Source: Tannerella sp. (lineage in GTDB: Bacteria > Bacteroidota > Bacteroidia > Bacteroidales > Tannerellaceae). Taken from it: a DNA stretch of 7,260 nt. The notes beneath the pieces were generated by a model. That model saw only the letters and a program-made list of their open reading frames with translations. It searched no databases and was not told the DNA's origin. The DNA is taken from positions 1 through 7,260 of the forward strand of contig JAIRXI010000321.1 in NCBI GenBank assembly GCA_031268395.1, given 5' to 3'. Positions 1 through 6,853 of the stretch are shown piece by piece. Positions within the stretch are counted from its first letter, which is position 1. Each line of letters starts with the position of its first letter. A program made the translations under genes and the position numbers.

Positions 1-53
1 AAGTTTAATCCCAAAAATGCAAATACGGATAATAAGGTAAAAACGACGGGCAG

Positions 54-160
54 ACTTCCCGTGAACCAACGAGTGGCTTCCCGTGAATCAACGAGTGGCT
101 TCCCGTGAACCAACGAGTAGCTTTCCGTGAACCGACGAGTAGCTTCCCGTGAACCGACGG
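54..160. repeat. 22-bp tandem repeat, about five copies
   Basis: Five head-to-tail units with a 22-base period start near 54, 76, 98, 120 and 142; the last is partial and ends near 160. Every unit carries the core TTCCCGTGAA (TTTCCGTGAA in unit 4) followed by CCAACGAG, TCAACGAG or CCGACGAG. Units 1-3 share the CAACGAG form and units 4-5 share CCGACG, so the array shows directional divergence. The period is not a multiple of three, which argues against a repeated peptide. There are no spacers, so it is not a CRISPR array. Copy number may vary between strains. Function unknown. Confidence 0.9.
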
Positions 161-202
161 AAGACATTATGTAAATTCTGTAAAAAGTTGGTTGTTCTTT
201 CA

Positions 203-247
203 ATACCGCATCTCGGTTTTTAGACGCCGTGTTCCGTGAAGCGGTAT
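203..247. repeat. Imperfect inverted repeat (hairpin)
   Basis: ATACCGCATCTCGG at 203-216 pairs with the reverse complement of 234-247 at 12 of 14 positions; the outer seven pairs are perfect. The loop is 17 bases and includes a TTTTT run. The right arm contains TTCCGTGAA, the same core word as the tandem repeat just upstream, so the two may share an origin. There is no flanking T-run placed as in an intrinsic terminator. Role unknown. Confidence 0.5.
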
Positions 248-358
248 AAAATAGGCATTTCACTTCGTTACCAATGACGAATTGTGCCTTTCGAGTCATC
301 CTCTTATTGAAGAACTAAAAGTTAATGTAGAAAAGGGACTGTCTCGAAAGCCAAGTCC

Positions 359-438
359 CGTCATTGCGAACGCAGTGAAGCAATCCAGAAAAGGCTGGTA
401 ATTACTGGATTGCTTCGGGATGCGCCCTCGCAATGACG
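359..438. repeat. 80-bp palindromic element, MITE/REP-like dispersed repeat
   Basis: The ends CGTCATTGCG (359-368) and CGCAATGACG (429-438) are perfect reverse complements, and the inner arms GAAGCAATCCAG (377-388) and CTGGATTGCTTC (405-416) are also perfect. They enclose a 16-base loop, with a short unpaired segment between inner and outer arms. From general knowledge, the words CATTGCGA, GAAGCAATCC and CGCAATGACG recur in dispersed non-coding palindromes of several bacterial phyla, where translated copies appear as spurious short ORFs. I infer a non-autonomous, transposable or REP-like repeat. A further 6-bp pair, GGGACT (335-340) with AGTCCC (354-359), abuts its left end. No clear target-site duplication is visible. 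Confidence 0.75.
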
Positions 439-527
439 ACAAGATGCGGCTTTTGATACACCCCCGATATGCCGGTAGATGCGACATAAACGAAATATAA
501 CAGTTTTGGAAAAGAAAAGCCCGCAAG

Positions 528-702
528 TCCTGCAAGGACGGCGCTTAAATATCCGCCACACTTTTGCATGCGACAACGGTACCGTACCGGATGGCGGATT
601 GTTACATACGCATGACATAGCGTCCCGCTACGTCGTGTCAGAAGCAAGGCTACTGCCTTGTGACCCTTGCGATCCGTTCGTATCGTGTTTGACCATGCAA
701 AC
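528..702. other. Cluster of short hairpins in non-coding DNA
   Basis: Successive inverted repeats occur here: GTCCT/AGGAC (528-532/536-540); ATCCGCCA/TGGCGGAT (551-558/592-599), whose loop contains the 10-bp palindrome ACGGTACCGT (576-585); TAGCG/CGCTA (618-622/626-630), flanked by GACA/TGTC (614-617/636-639); CAAGGC/GCCTTG with a four-base loop (645-650/655-660); and GTTTG/CAAAC (687-691/698-702). CATGCG/CGCATG (567-572/609-614) would cross the second pair, as in a pseudoknot. This may be a structured RNA, a remnant of a mobile repeat, or chance. No known RNA family is recognised, and no tRNA cloverleaf can be drawn. Confidence 0.35.
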
Positions 703-811
703 GAATCCGCTTATTTATTATTATGTTCAACCCTTAAAAAACGAAATGCCTATGGATAGAAAAAAGAGCTAATCATTCAGCCGGCACAGATCCGGCATTA
801 TCAAAACAAAC

Positions 812-828
812 GATGAAAGAGTTTCATC
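812..828. promoter_or_regulatory. 17-bp palindrome, candidate operator
   Basis: GATGAAA (812-818) and TTTCATC (822-828) are perfect 7-bp inverted arms around the centre GAG. The palindrome lies 65 bases before the susC-like start codon and touches the direct repeat that begins at 829. Its size and dyad symmetry would suit a dimeric regulator, or it could fold in the 5' leader of the mRNA. Assignment as an operator is inference; no regulator gene is present in the window. Confidence 0.35.
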
Positions 829-869
829 AAAAATTAACATTAGTAAAATAAAAATTAACATTAGTAAAA
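829..869. repeat. Perfect 20-bp direct repeat, 21-bp period, before susC-like gene
   Basis: Positions 829-848 and 850-869 are identical over 20 bases, with core AAATTAACATTAGTAAAA, separated by one base. A third, degenerate copy (AAAATTAAA, 872-880) follows in phase. The array ends about 25 bases before the start codon. A 21-bp period is two turns of B-DNA, so repeated protein-binding sites would face the same side of the helix. It could equally be an A/T-rich leader that expanded by slippage. No strong promoter box is visible inside it. Confidence 0.8.
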
Positions 870-893
870 ATAAAATTAAATTTAAAAGCTATT

Positions 894-3887
894 ATGATTA
901 AATATAAATTTTTTAGAATCGGCACATTGCTGAGAATATTATTTATCTCATGTGCAAGTATGTGTACGCTTTTGCTGTCAGCTCAGCAGAGCGTCACTGT
1001 TACGGGAACGGTAACCGGAGCAAATGACGAAATCATTAACGGAGCAAATGTTGTAGAAAAAGGCACCTCCAATGGTGCGATGACTGACGCTAACGGAAAA
1101 TTTTCGCTGAATGTTTCGGCAAATGCCGTCCTGCAAGTGTCCTTCGTCGGATATTTAGAACAGGAAATCCCGACGAACGGCAAAAGCACGTTTCAAATCG
1201 TGCTGCTCGAAGATGTAACGGCTCTGGAAGAAGTCGTCGTCATCGGTTACGGTACGGTAAAGAAAAGCGACCTTACGGGTTCCGTAGCTTCCGTTTCCAG
1301 CAAACAGTTCAAGGATCAACCGGTGAAACGGATTGAAGATATTCTTAAAGGACGCGCTGCCGGCGTGGAAGTTACCACCACGAGCGGTATACCGGGAGCA
1401 AGCATGAAAGTCCGCGTACGTGGTACGACTTCAATTAACAAGAGCAGCGATCCGTTGTATGTTGTGGACGGTATTGTCAGCACGAGCGGTCTGAACGGAC
1501 TCAATCCTGCTGACATACAGTCTATGGAACTATTGAAAGATGCTTCCGCAACAGCTATTTACGGTTCACGAGGCGCCAATGGAGTGATACTTGTCACAAC
1601 GCGAGGCGGGGAAGCGGGCAAGGTACAGATAACTGCCGATGTTCAAGTAGGCGTATCCAACGTCATCAAGAAATATGATTTGATGGACACTTATGAACAT
1701 GCGCTTGTGGTGAATGAGGTATTGGGGGCTTCCATGATTTCCGCCGCCGATATGGAGGCTTACAAAAACGGCGCCAAAGGGACCGACTGGGAGGATTTAA
1801 TGTTTCAAACCGGCGTCAGCCAGGACTACAAACTGAATATATCGGGCGGTACGACGAAGAACAGGTATTTAATATCCGGCAACCTGCTCGACATGACGGC
1901 TGTTACGATTACCTCCAAACATCAGCGCGCACAGTTGCGGGTCAATCTTGACAACGAAATAGCTTCTTGGTTGACGGTTTCAACCAAAATCAATGCATCC
2001 AGGATACATGATCACAACAATGGAGGAGTAAACTTCTATTCAATATTTGCCTATTCTCCTACCATGAAGGACTTGAAGGACGAGAAAACCGGAGTGTATT
2101 ACATTGACCCGATTAATGGTGGAATAACCGGTAATCCGTATTCCAACAGGATACTTAGTTACAATGATAACTATCAGTATAATTTAGGCGGAAATATCAA
2201 TCTGCTGTTCAAAATTATTGACGGACTTACGCTGTCAGTCCAGAGCGGAGGCAATTACCTTCATGCGCCATCCTATTCCTTTAGTTCGGCGCTTGTAGGA
2301 CCGGGAGCCAGAAGCAGCATGGGGAACAGCAGCAATATGAACATTTACTGGCAAAATACCAATAACCTCACATACCAGAAGCAGTTCGGCGACCACAACA
2401 TCACGGCGACGGCAGTATGGGAAACAAGTAACATTGAGTCAACGAGTATGGGGATAAGCGGTTCGGATTTGAGTAACGAATCCGTCGGATACTGGAATGT
2501 CGGCAATGCTGCTGTCCGCAATGCGAGCAACGACTATTCGGCTGAATCAATCGCGTCTGGCATAGGCAGGTTGTTTTACAGCTACAAGGGACGTTACATG
2601 CTGACCGGCACTTTCCGCGCCGATGGCTCTTCCAAGTTCCAAGGCGATAACAAGTGGGGATATTTCCCCTCAGGTTCTGTTGCATGGGATGTGGCTAAGG
2701 AAGATTTCATGAGCAATCAGAATCTGTTTCAACAGTTGAAAATCAGACTCAGTACAGGCGTTACCGGCAACCAGGACATCGGTCGATACAGTACGCTGGG
2801 TATGCTCTCAAGCACTTCCTACGGATATGGTACGCCCAATGCTTATCCCGGTTATTGGGGAAATGCATTTGCCACGCCCGACGTGCGGTGGGAGAAAACA
2901 TACCAGTATGACGCCGGCATCGACATTAGCCTGCTTAAAGGGAAGGTGAATTTCACCGCAGACGTCTTCATGAAGGATACCAAAGACCTGTTATTCCAGA
3001 AGAGCGTCCCCGGATATAACGGCGGAGGCAGTTACTGGGTGAATCAGGGGGAAGTTAAAAATTCAGGTGTCGAGTTCTCCCTCAACGTAGTCCCCGTAAA
3101 CAATAAAGACTTTATATGGGAATCCGACCTGAACGCTTCGTATGTAAAAAACGAGATTGTGGATTTGGCAGGCGACGACTTTATCCTCGACGCCAACTGG
3201 AGCTCATGGGGCGGCGCCATGCAGATCATGAAACCGGGTTATCCGATTGGATCGTTCTACCTGTATGAGTGGAAAGGATTTGATGATGCCGGCGCAAACC
3301 TTTTCACAGATATATTATATGACAAGGATGGCAATATCACCGGCTACGGCTTGACTAATGAACCTACCGGTGATGACCAGATGATCATGGAACAGGTTAA
3401 TCCGAAATGGACATTCGGCTGGAATAATACCTTCAGCTATAAAAACTGGTCTGCAAGCCTCTTTATAAATGCTGCCACCGGAGCCAGCCGTATAAACAGA
3501 ACCAGAGCGCAACTGTCTACCATGAGCAGCATTGTCAGAATTCGTGAAGCCTATTACAACGGATGGAACGAGGTGAGCAACAAGGCGGACGCCAAATATC
3601 CGAGTTATTCCAATCCGAACAACAAGTTTTACTCTAATTCGGACTTCTGGCTTGAAGACGCATCTTTCCTGAAGCTAAAGAACGTCAGCGTTTCCTACAG
3701 GATACCTAAGAAGATTGCGAAAATTGCCGACATACAAGTTTCTGCAAGCGCCCAAAACCTGCTTATCCTGACAAAGTATTCGGGAATGGATCCTGAAGTG
3801 TACGGCTCGTATGTGGGTACGGGAATAGACGACGGCGCCTATCCTGATTCGAGAACATTTACGTTCGGCATAAGATTTAATTTTTAA
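894..3887 (+). CDS. SusC/RagA-family TonB-linked outer-membrane transporter
   Basis: A 997-residue TonB-dependent transporter that would import oligosaccharides or peptides across the outer membrane using TonB/ExbBD energy, with the SusD-like lipoprotein encoded next as its lid. Residues 1-30 are a signal peptide (basic start, hydrophobic core ending LLLSA, cleavage likely before QQ). Residues about 33-105 are a carboxypeptidase-regulatory-like beta domain. The TonB-box-like stretch EEVVVIGYGT is at 112-121. The plug follows (about 122-238) with family hallmarks GASMKVRVRGTTSIN, PLYVVDG (187-193) and LLKDASATAIYGSRGANGV. The rest is beta-barrel, ending in FTFGIRFNF with the terminal Phe typical of outer-membrane proteins. 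There is no STN domain, so direct signalling to an anti-sigma factor is not expected. The ATG at 894 is chosen because it gives a complete signal peptide; the upstream bases are A/T-rich with no Shine-Dalgarno, normal for Bacteroidota. Length is normal and the frame is intact. Substrate cannot be told. Confidence 0.97.
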   Translation: MIKYKFFRIGTLLRILFISCASMCTLLLSAQQSVTVTGTVTGANDEIINGANVVEKGTSNGAMTDANGKFSLNVSANAVLQVSFVGYLEQEIPTNGKSTFQIVLLEDVTALEEVVVIGYGTVKKSDLTGSVASVSSKQFKDQPVKRIEDILKGRAAGVEVTTTSGIPGASMKVRVRGTTSINKSSDPLYVVDGIVSTSGLNGLNPADIQSMELLKDASATAIYGSRGANGVILVTTRGGEAGKVQITADVQVGVSNVIKKYDLMDTYEHALVVNEVLGASMISAADMEAYKNGAKGTDWEDLMFQTGVSQDYKLNISGGTTKNRYLISGNLLDMTAVTITSKHQRAQLRVNLDNEIASWLTVSTKINASRIHDHNNGGVNFYSIFAYSPTMKDLKDEKTGVYYIDPINGGITGNPYSNRILSYNDNYQYNLGGNINLLFKIIDGLTLSVQSGGNYLHAPSYSFSSALVGPGARSSMGNSSNMNIYWQNTNNLTYQKQFGDHNITATAVWETSNIESTSMGISGSDLSNESVGYWNVGNAAVRNASNDYSAESIASGIGRLFYSYKGRYMLTGTFRADGSSKFQGDNKWGYFPSGSVAWDVAKEDFMSNQNLFQQLKIRLSTGVTGNQDIGRYSTLGMLSSTSYGYGTPNAYPGYWGNAFATPDVRWEKTYQYDAGIDISLLKGKVNFTADVFMKDTKDLLFQKSVPGYNGGGSYWVNQGEVKNSGVEFSLNVVPVNNKDFIWESDLNASYVKNEIVDLAGDDFILDANWSSWGGAMQIMKPGYPIGSFYLYEWKGFDDAGANLFTDILYDKDGNITGYGLTNEPTGDDQMIMEQVNPKWTFGWNNTFSYKNWSASLFINAATGASRINRTRAQLSTMSSIVRIREAYYNGWNEVSNKADAKYPSYSNPNNKFYSNSDFWLEDASFLKLKNVSVSYRIPKKIAKIADIQVSASAQNLLILTKYSGMDPEVYGSYVGTGIDDGAYPDSRTFTFGIRFNF

Positions 3888-3908
3888 TCGTATTATCAAT
3901 AATTCATA

Positions 3909-5522
3909 ATGAAAAAGGATATGAAAACAATAAATAGAATATTCAGTATCGTATTGTGTACTGTGTTTTTAGCGGGAATGTTTTCCTGCGAAGATTTCCT
4001 GGAGGAAGACCCGAAAGGCCGGCTGGCAACTCAAGCGTTCTTCTCCGATCAGGGCGATGTGGACCTGGCGCTTACCGCACTTTACAAGGCAGTAGCAGAA
4101 TCAGGGTTCGGTAATAACGCCATAGGCACCAATTTCCTCGGCGGGGACGACCTCAGCACTCATCCGGCAGCCAACAAGCAGTCGTTACGTGAACATGACC
4201 AGTATAATGTGTCGGACAACAACGCATGGCTGCCCACTTTGTGGCAGCATCGCTGGTCTGTCGTGAAAGCCGCCAACTTCGTTATCAACAATGCCGGAAA
4301 AGCGCCGGCACCCGAAGCGGAGATACGGTCGGCAATTGCACAGGCGCACTATTGGCGCGCTTTTTCGTATTTCTATCTCGTACAGACATGGGGGAAGGTG
4401 CCAGTCATGCTCGAAGAAGAGATTGACTACAATGCTCCGTTAGTCCCCATTGAGGATATATACAACCTTGTAGTCGAAGACCTCAAAATCGCCGAACAGG
4501 GTGTGCCGGTGAATTACACCGCCGAACCATACGCGCGAAACGGCATTAACATTGCCGTAAGCCAGGGCGCCGTCAAGGCTACGATGGCATACGTCTATTT
4601 GTCAATGGCAGGATGGCCTCTCAACAAGGGCGCAGAATACTACCAGCTTGCCGCCGGCAAGGCAAAGGAGGTTATCGACGGCGCCGAAAGCGGCACGTAC
4701 TACTACTCCCTCCTGGACGAGTACCGTAAAGTGTATTCCTGGGAATATAACGACAAGAATCCTGAAGTCATACTGGGAGTTTACTACAACCTGAATAATA
4801 CGCCTAACGCGTCGCCAGTCGCCGACTACTTGGGGGACATGGCGCAGGGAGGATGGTCGGATACGGACGGCGAGATTAAGTTCTGGGTGAATTTCCCGGA
4901 CGGACCGCGCAAAGAAGCTACGTATTTCCCGCAAATAATGTTGTTCGACGGCGTACTGCATGATTGGTGGTATGATACCCCGAGTGAACCGCGTGTGATA
5001 GTTGCTCCTGTTTTCATAAAAAGTGCCGAAGGCGCCGATCGAGGTACGGAATTTGATTACACCGATCCTCGCGGCAGGGAATGGGTAGGCGAAAAGCAGC
5101 GCCAAACCATACGTCTTTCGCAAGTATACTGCTGGTATGCCGAAGCTATAGGCCGTTCGGGGCAGACGAACGCCCAGGCTATCGAAGCGCTTAACAAAGT
5201 GCGCAACCGCGCCGACGGACGCGCCTCGAATATCTATACGTCCGGCATGACGGCAGAACAGTTAGCCGAAGCCGCCTATAACGAACATGGCTGGGAAATA
5301 GCCGGATATTACTGGGCGGGATTTGCGACGAGATACCAGGACATGTTCAGGATGTATCGCTTGAAGGATCATTTTGAATTTCGGAAAATAAATCCTGAAA
5401 TCGAAGTAGCACCCGGCGTCTTCCGCAAGGAGGGTGTACCGGTATCAGGTGACTGGAACGACGGAAGAATGTACTCTCCATATCCTTACGGCGACAAGGT
5501 TCTTAACCCGAATCTGAATTGA
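3909..5522 (+). CDS. SusD/RagB-family nutrient-binding outer-membrane lipoprotein
   Basis: A 537-residue surface lipoprotein that would bind substrate and close over the SusC barrel. The signal peptide ends in AGMFSC, so Cys27 is the predicted lipidated residue. It is followed by acidic EDFLEEDP, a typical SusD start that fits surface export. The N-terminal SusD-like domain (about 28-240) has family features: FFSDQGDVDLALTALY (44-59), LWQHRWSVVKAANFVINNA (111-129), AHYWRAFSYFYLVQTWGKVP (146-165) and the helical repeat KATMAYVYLSMAG. The C-terminal RagB/SusD domain (about 290-537) includes WYAEAIGRSGQTNAQAIEALN, then KVRNRAD and YNEHGWEIAGYYWAGFATRY followed by QDMFRMYRLKD. It lies 21 bases after the SusC stop with no terminator between, so the two are cotranscribed. 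Met5 (3921) is an alternative start that keeps the signal peptide; neither start has a good ribosome site. Length is normal for the family. Ligand unknown. Confidence 0.96.
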   Translation: MKKDMKTINRIFSIVLCTVFLAGMFSCEDFLEEDPKGRLATQAFFSDQGDVDLALTALYKAVAESGFGNNAIGTNFLGGDDLSTHPAANKQSLREHDQYNVSDNNAWLPTLWQHRWSVVKAANFVINNAGKAPAPEAEIRSAIAQAHYWRAFSYFYLVQTWGKVPVMLEEEIDYNAPLVPIEDIYNLVVEDLKIAEQGVPVNYTAEPYARNGINIAVSQGAVKATMAYVYLSMAGWPLNKGAEYYQLAAGKAKEVIDGAESGTYYYSLLDEYRKVYSWEYNDKNPEVILGVYYNLNNTPNASPVADYLGDMAQGGWSDTDGEIKFWVNFPDGPRKEATYFPQIMLFDGVLHDWWYDTPSEPRVIVAPVFIKSAEGADRGTEFDYTDPRGREWVGEKQRQTIRLSQVYCWYAEAIGRSGQTNAQAIEALNKVRNRADGRASNIYTSGMTAEQLAEAAYNEHGWEIAGYYWAGFATRYQDMFRMYRLKDHFEFRKINPEIEVAPGVFRKEGVPVSGDWNDGRMYSPYPYGDKVLNPNLN

Positions 5523-5544
5523 GAAATTTTTAAATAGAATTATT

Positions 5545-6768
5545 ATGATTAAGAATAGAATTAAATTTTTGGCTGTTGCGATGACCATCATTGCGGCAGC
5601 AGTATTTGGGATGCAGTCGTGTTCAAACGACGATGAAAAGAATGATTATTTAATCATCTTTGAGCCGAAGAATATCACGATGCTGGTAAACTCCACCGCT
5701 ACGATTACGGCAAGCACCTATCCAGCCACCGTAGACCTGACATGGGAAAGCGATAACCCGTCGGTCGCTACGGTCAACGGACAAGGCGTCGTAACCGCCG
5801 TATCCGCAGGCACGGCAAACATATCTGCCACGTCGACAAGAAAAGACAGGAAGAGCAAAGTCTGCGCTGTAACCGTCATCGGCGAGATCGAAATCAAACT
5901 CTCCGCAAACGCCATAAACCTCGTCGAGGGGAATACGCAGACGCTCACAGCCGAAATCATACCGAGCAATGTCTCGCAGGAAGTAACATGGTCGTCCGGT
6001 GATCTGTCGGTAGCGACAGTCGACGGTAGCGGTACGGTCACGGCAATAGCAGCCGGTACGACTACTATCACGGCGACTTCGGCGCTTAACCCCGGCAGAA
6101 CAGCCGAATGTAGCGTAACGGTGGAATTACTGCTTTCTATCGTAGCGATGGACAAGATTACCGGACTGTGGAGGTTCGAGGATGCTAACAACCTCACGAT
6201 GTCGACTATCGGCTCGAATCTCCAGGCTACCGGCGGCGCTTACGAGTCCATCGACGGACCCGACGGTACTAAGGCTGTGAAACCCAGCTCTGGCAGTACC
6301 TACAAAATCATCCACAACATACCTGCCAACGGCGGAGGCGCCCGCGTCAACGAATATACGCTGATGCTTGATATTCGCGGCACGAAGGCTGACTTTAATG
6401 GCTGGATCTCCGTCTGCAACACGAGAGATGGCAATAACGGCGAGGGCGTCCTGTGGATCGACGATGTAGGCAGGATAGGTTACGCGACGCTGGGTGGCTA
6501 TTCATCGATCACCGTACAGCCCGACACATGGCACCGCGTCGTGATAGCTGCCAAGCTTGGTGAATCGCTGAAGATCTACATCGACGGCAACCTCGCATTC
6601 ACAGCGAGCAACAATATCGACAAAGACGGACTGATGAGCCTGCCGCTCGACGGACTGCACGTCGGCACCGACGGCACGAACTATCCCGGTCCGAGCTTTG
6701 CCGAAATATGCATCTGGAATCAGGCATTGACCGACGATCAGATCGCTGAACTCGGCGGCGTACAATAA
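5545..6768 (+). CDS. Surface lipoprotein with two BIG2 Ig-like domains and a LamG-like domain; putative glycan-binding protein
   Basis: A 407-residue lipoprotein. The signal peptide ends in GMQSC (Cys26 lipidated), and the SNDDE that follows matches the acidic surface-export signal of Bacteroidota lipoproteins. Residues about 37-112 and 116-194 are two BIG2-type Ig-like domains, each with the signature W-x-S-x-x-x-S-V-A-T-V, then G-x-V-T-A-(V/I)-x-A-G-T, and a Cys in the last strand (Cys107, Cys189). Residues about 204-403 look like a LamG/concanavalin-A-like jelly roll: GLWRFEDANNL at the start, DTWHRVVIAAKLGESLKIYI before DGNLAF, and FAEICIWNQALTDDQIAELGG at the end. It lies 22 bases after the SusD stop, the usual place of an SGBP. 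I infer a surface receptor that holds the lectin-like domain away from the membrane on an Ig stalk and feeds SusCD. No catalytic motif is recognised, but a very divergent enzyme of the same fold cannot be excluded. The start context TATTATGATTAA is identical to that of the susC-like gene. Confidence 0.85.
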   Translation: MIKNRIKFLAVAMTIIAAAVFGMQSCSNDDEKNDYLIIFEPKNITMLVNSTATITASTYPATVDLTWESDNPSVATVNGQGVVTAVSAGTANISATSTRKDRKSKVCAVTVIGEIEIKLSANAINLVEGNTQTLTAEIIPSNVSQEVTWSSGDLSVATVDGSGTVTAIAAGTTTITATSALNPGRTAECSVTVELLLSIVAMDKITGLWRFEDANNLTMSTIGSNLQATGGAYESIDGPDGTKAVKPSSGSTYKIIHNIPANGGGARVNEYTLMLDIRGTKADFNGWISVCNTRDGNNGEGVLWIDDVGRIGYATLGGYSSITVQPDTWHRVVIAAKLGESLKIYIDGNLAFTASNNIDKDGLMSLPLDGLHVGTDGTNYPGPSFAEICIWNQALTDDQIAELGGVQ

Positions 6769-6814
6769 ACCTTGCAGGTACTTGTCCGCAGGTAAGCTCA
6801 CCATAAATAATCAA

Positions 6815-6853
6815 AGTAGAGGCGCTCAATCATTGAGCGCCTCTACTCATTTT
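6815..6853 (+). terminator. Rho-independent terminator of the susCD operon
   Basis: AGTAGAGGCGCTCAAT (6815-6830) and its exact reverse complement (6832-6847) flank a single C, giving a 15-bp stem with a three-base loop. CATTTT follows. The hairpin begins 46 bases after the lipoprotein stop codon. The stem is long and stable and the T-tract is short, so termination is likely but may be imperfect. A perfect palindrome of this length could also be a copy of a dispersed repeat. Confidence 0.8.

Larger units (their letters stand above)
1..893. other. Non-coding, repeat-rich region upstream of the susC-like gene
   Basis: No reading frame in this stretch has the character of a real protein. The longest forward frame (479-772, 97 codons) crosses several hairpins and has a Cys/Arg/Pro-rich composition with no recognisable domain. 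The region instead contains a 22-bp tandem repeat (54-160), an imperfect inverted repeat (203-247), an 80-bp palindromic element (359-438), a cluster of small hairpins (528-702) and repeats beside the susC start (812-869). Positions 1-53, 161-202 and 248-334 show nothing I can name. I found no TAnnTTTG box of the Bacteroidota type on the plus strand, so the operon promoter is not identified. The nearest one-mismatch forms are CAGTTTTG at 501-508 and CACTTTTG at 559-566, too weak to call. Confidence 0.75.

Noticed and set aside
54..160. CRISPR array or plasmid replication iterons
   Set aside because: Units are contiguous with no spacers and no cas genes, which excludes CRISPR. The 22-bp size fits iterons, but no replication initiator gene is present and a chromosomal metabolism gene is nearby.
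296..647. Three overlapping minus-strand frames of 79-85 codons
   Set aside because: All read through the palindromic element at 359-438. Such frames are a familiar artefact of this kind of repeat, and none has a recognisable domain.
251..753. 11-bp inverted repeat ATAGGCATTTC (251-261) and its complement (743-753), possible ends of a 500-bp element
   Set aside because: Matches of 11 bp are expected by chance several times among all pairs in a 7-kb window, and flanking bases do not extend the pairing or show a target duplication.
479..772. 97-codon forward reading frame in the upstream region
   Set aside because: It overlaps several inverted repeats, its composition is Cys/Arg/Pro-rich without domain or hydrophobic pattern, and other frames on both strands here are equally open. 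It looks like repeat DNA read as protein.
780..796. GCCGG/CCGGC 5-bp hairpin as a terminator
   Set aside because: The stem is short, no T-run follows and no gene precedes it.
4602..5123. 173-codon minus-strand frame inside the SusD-like gene
   Set aside because: It is antisense to a well-supported SusD domain, has no recognisable domain and is explained by codon composition of the sense gene.
5718..6197. 159-codon minus-strand frame inside the Ig-like domains
   Set aside because: It is antisense to two clear BIG2 repeats; its Val/Ala/Thr-rich product mirrors the sense repeats.
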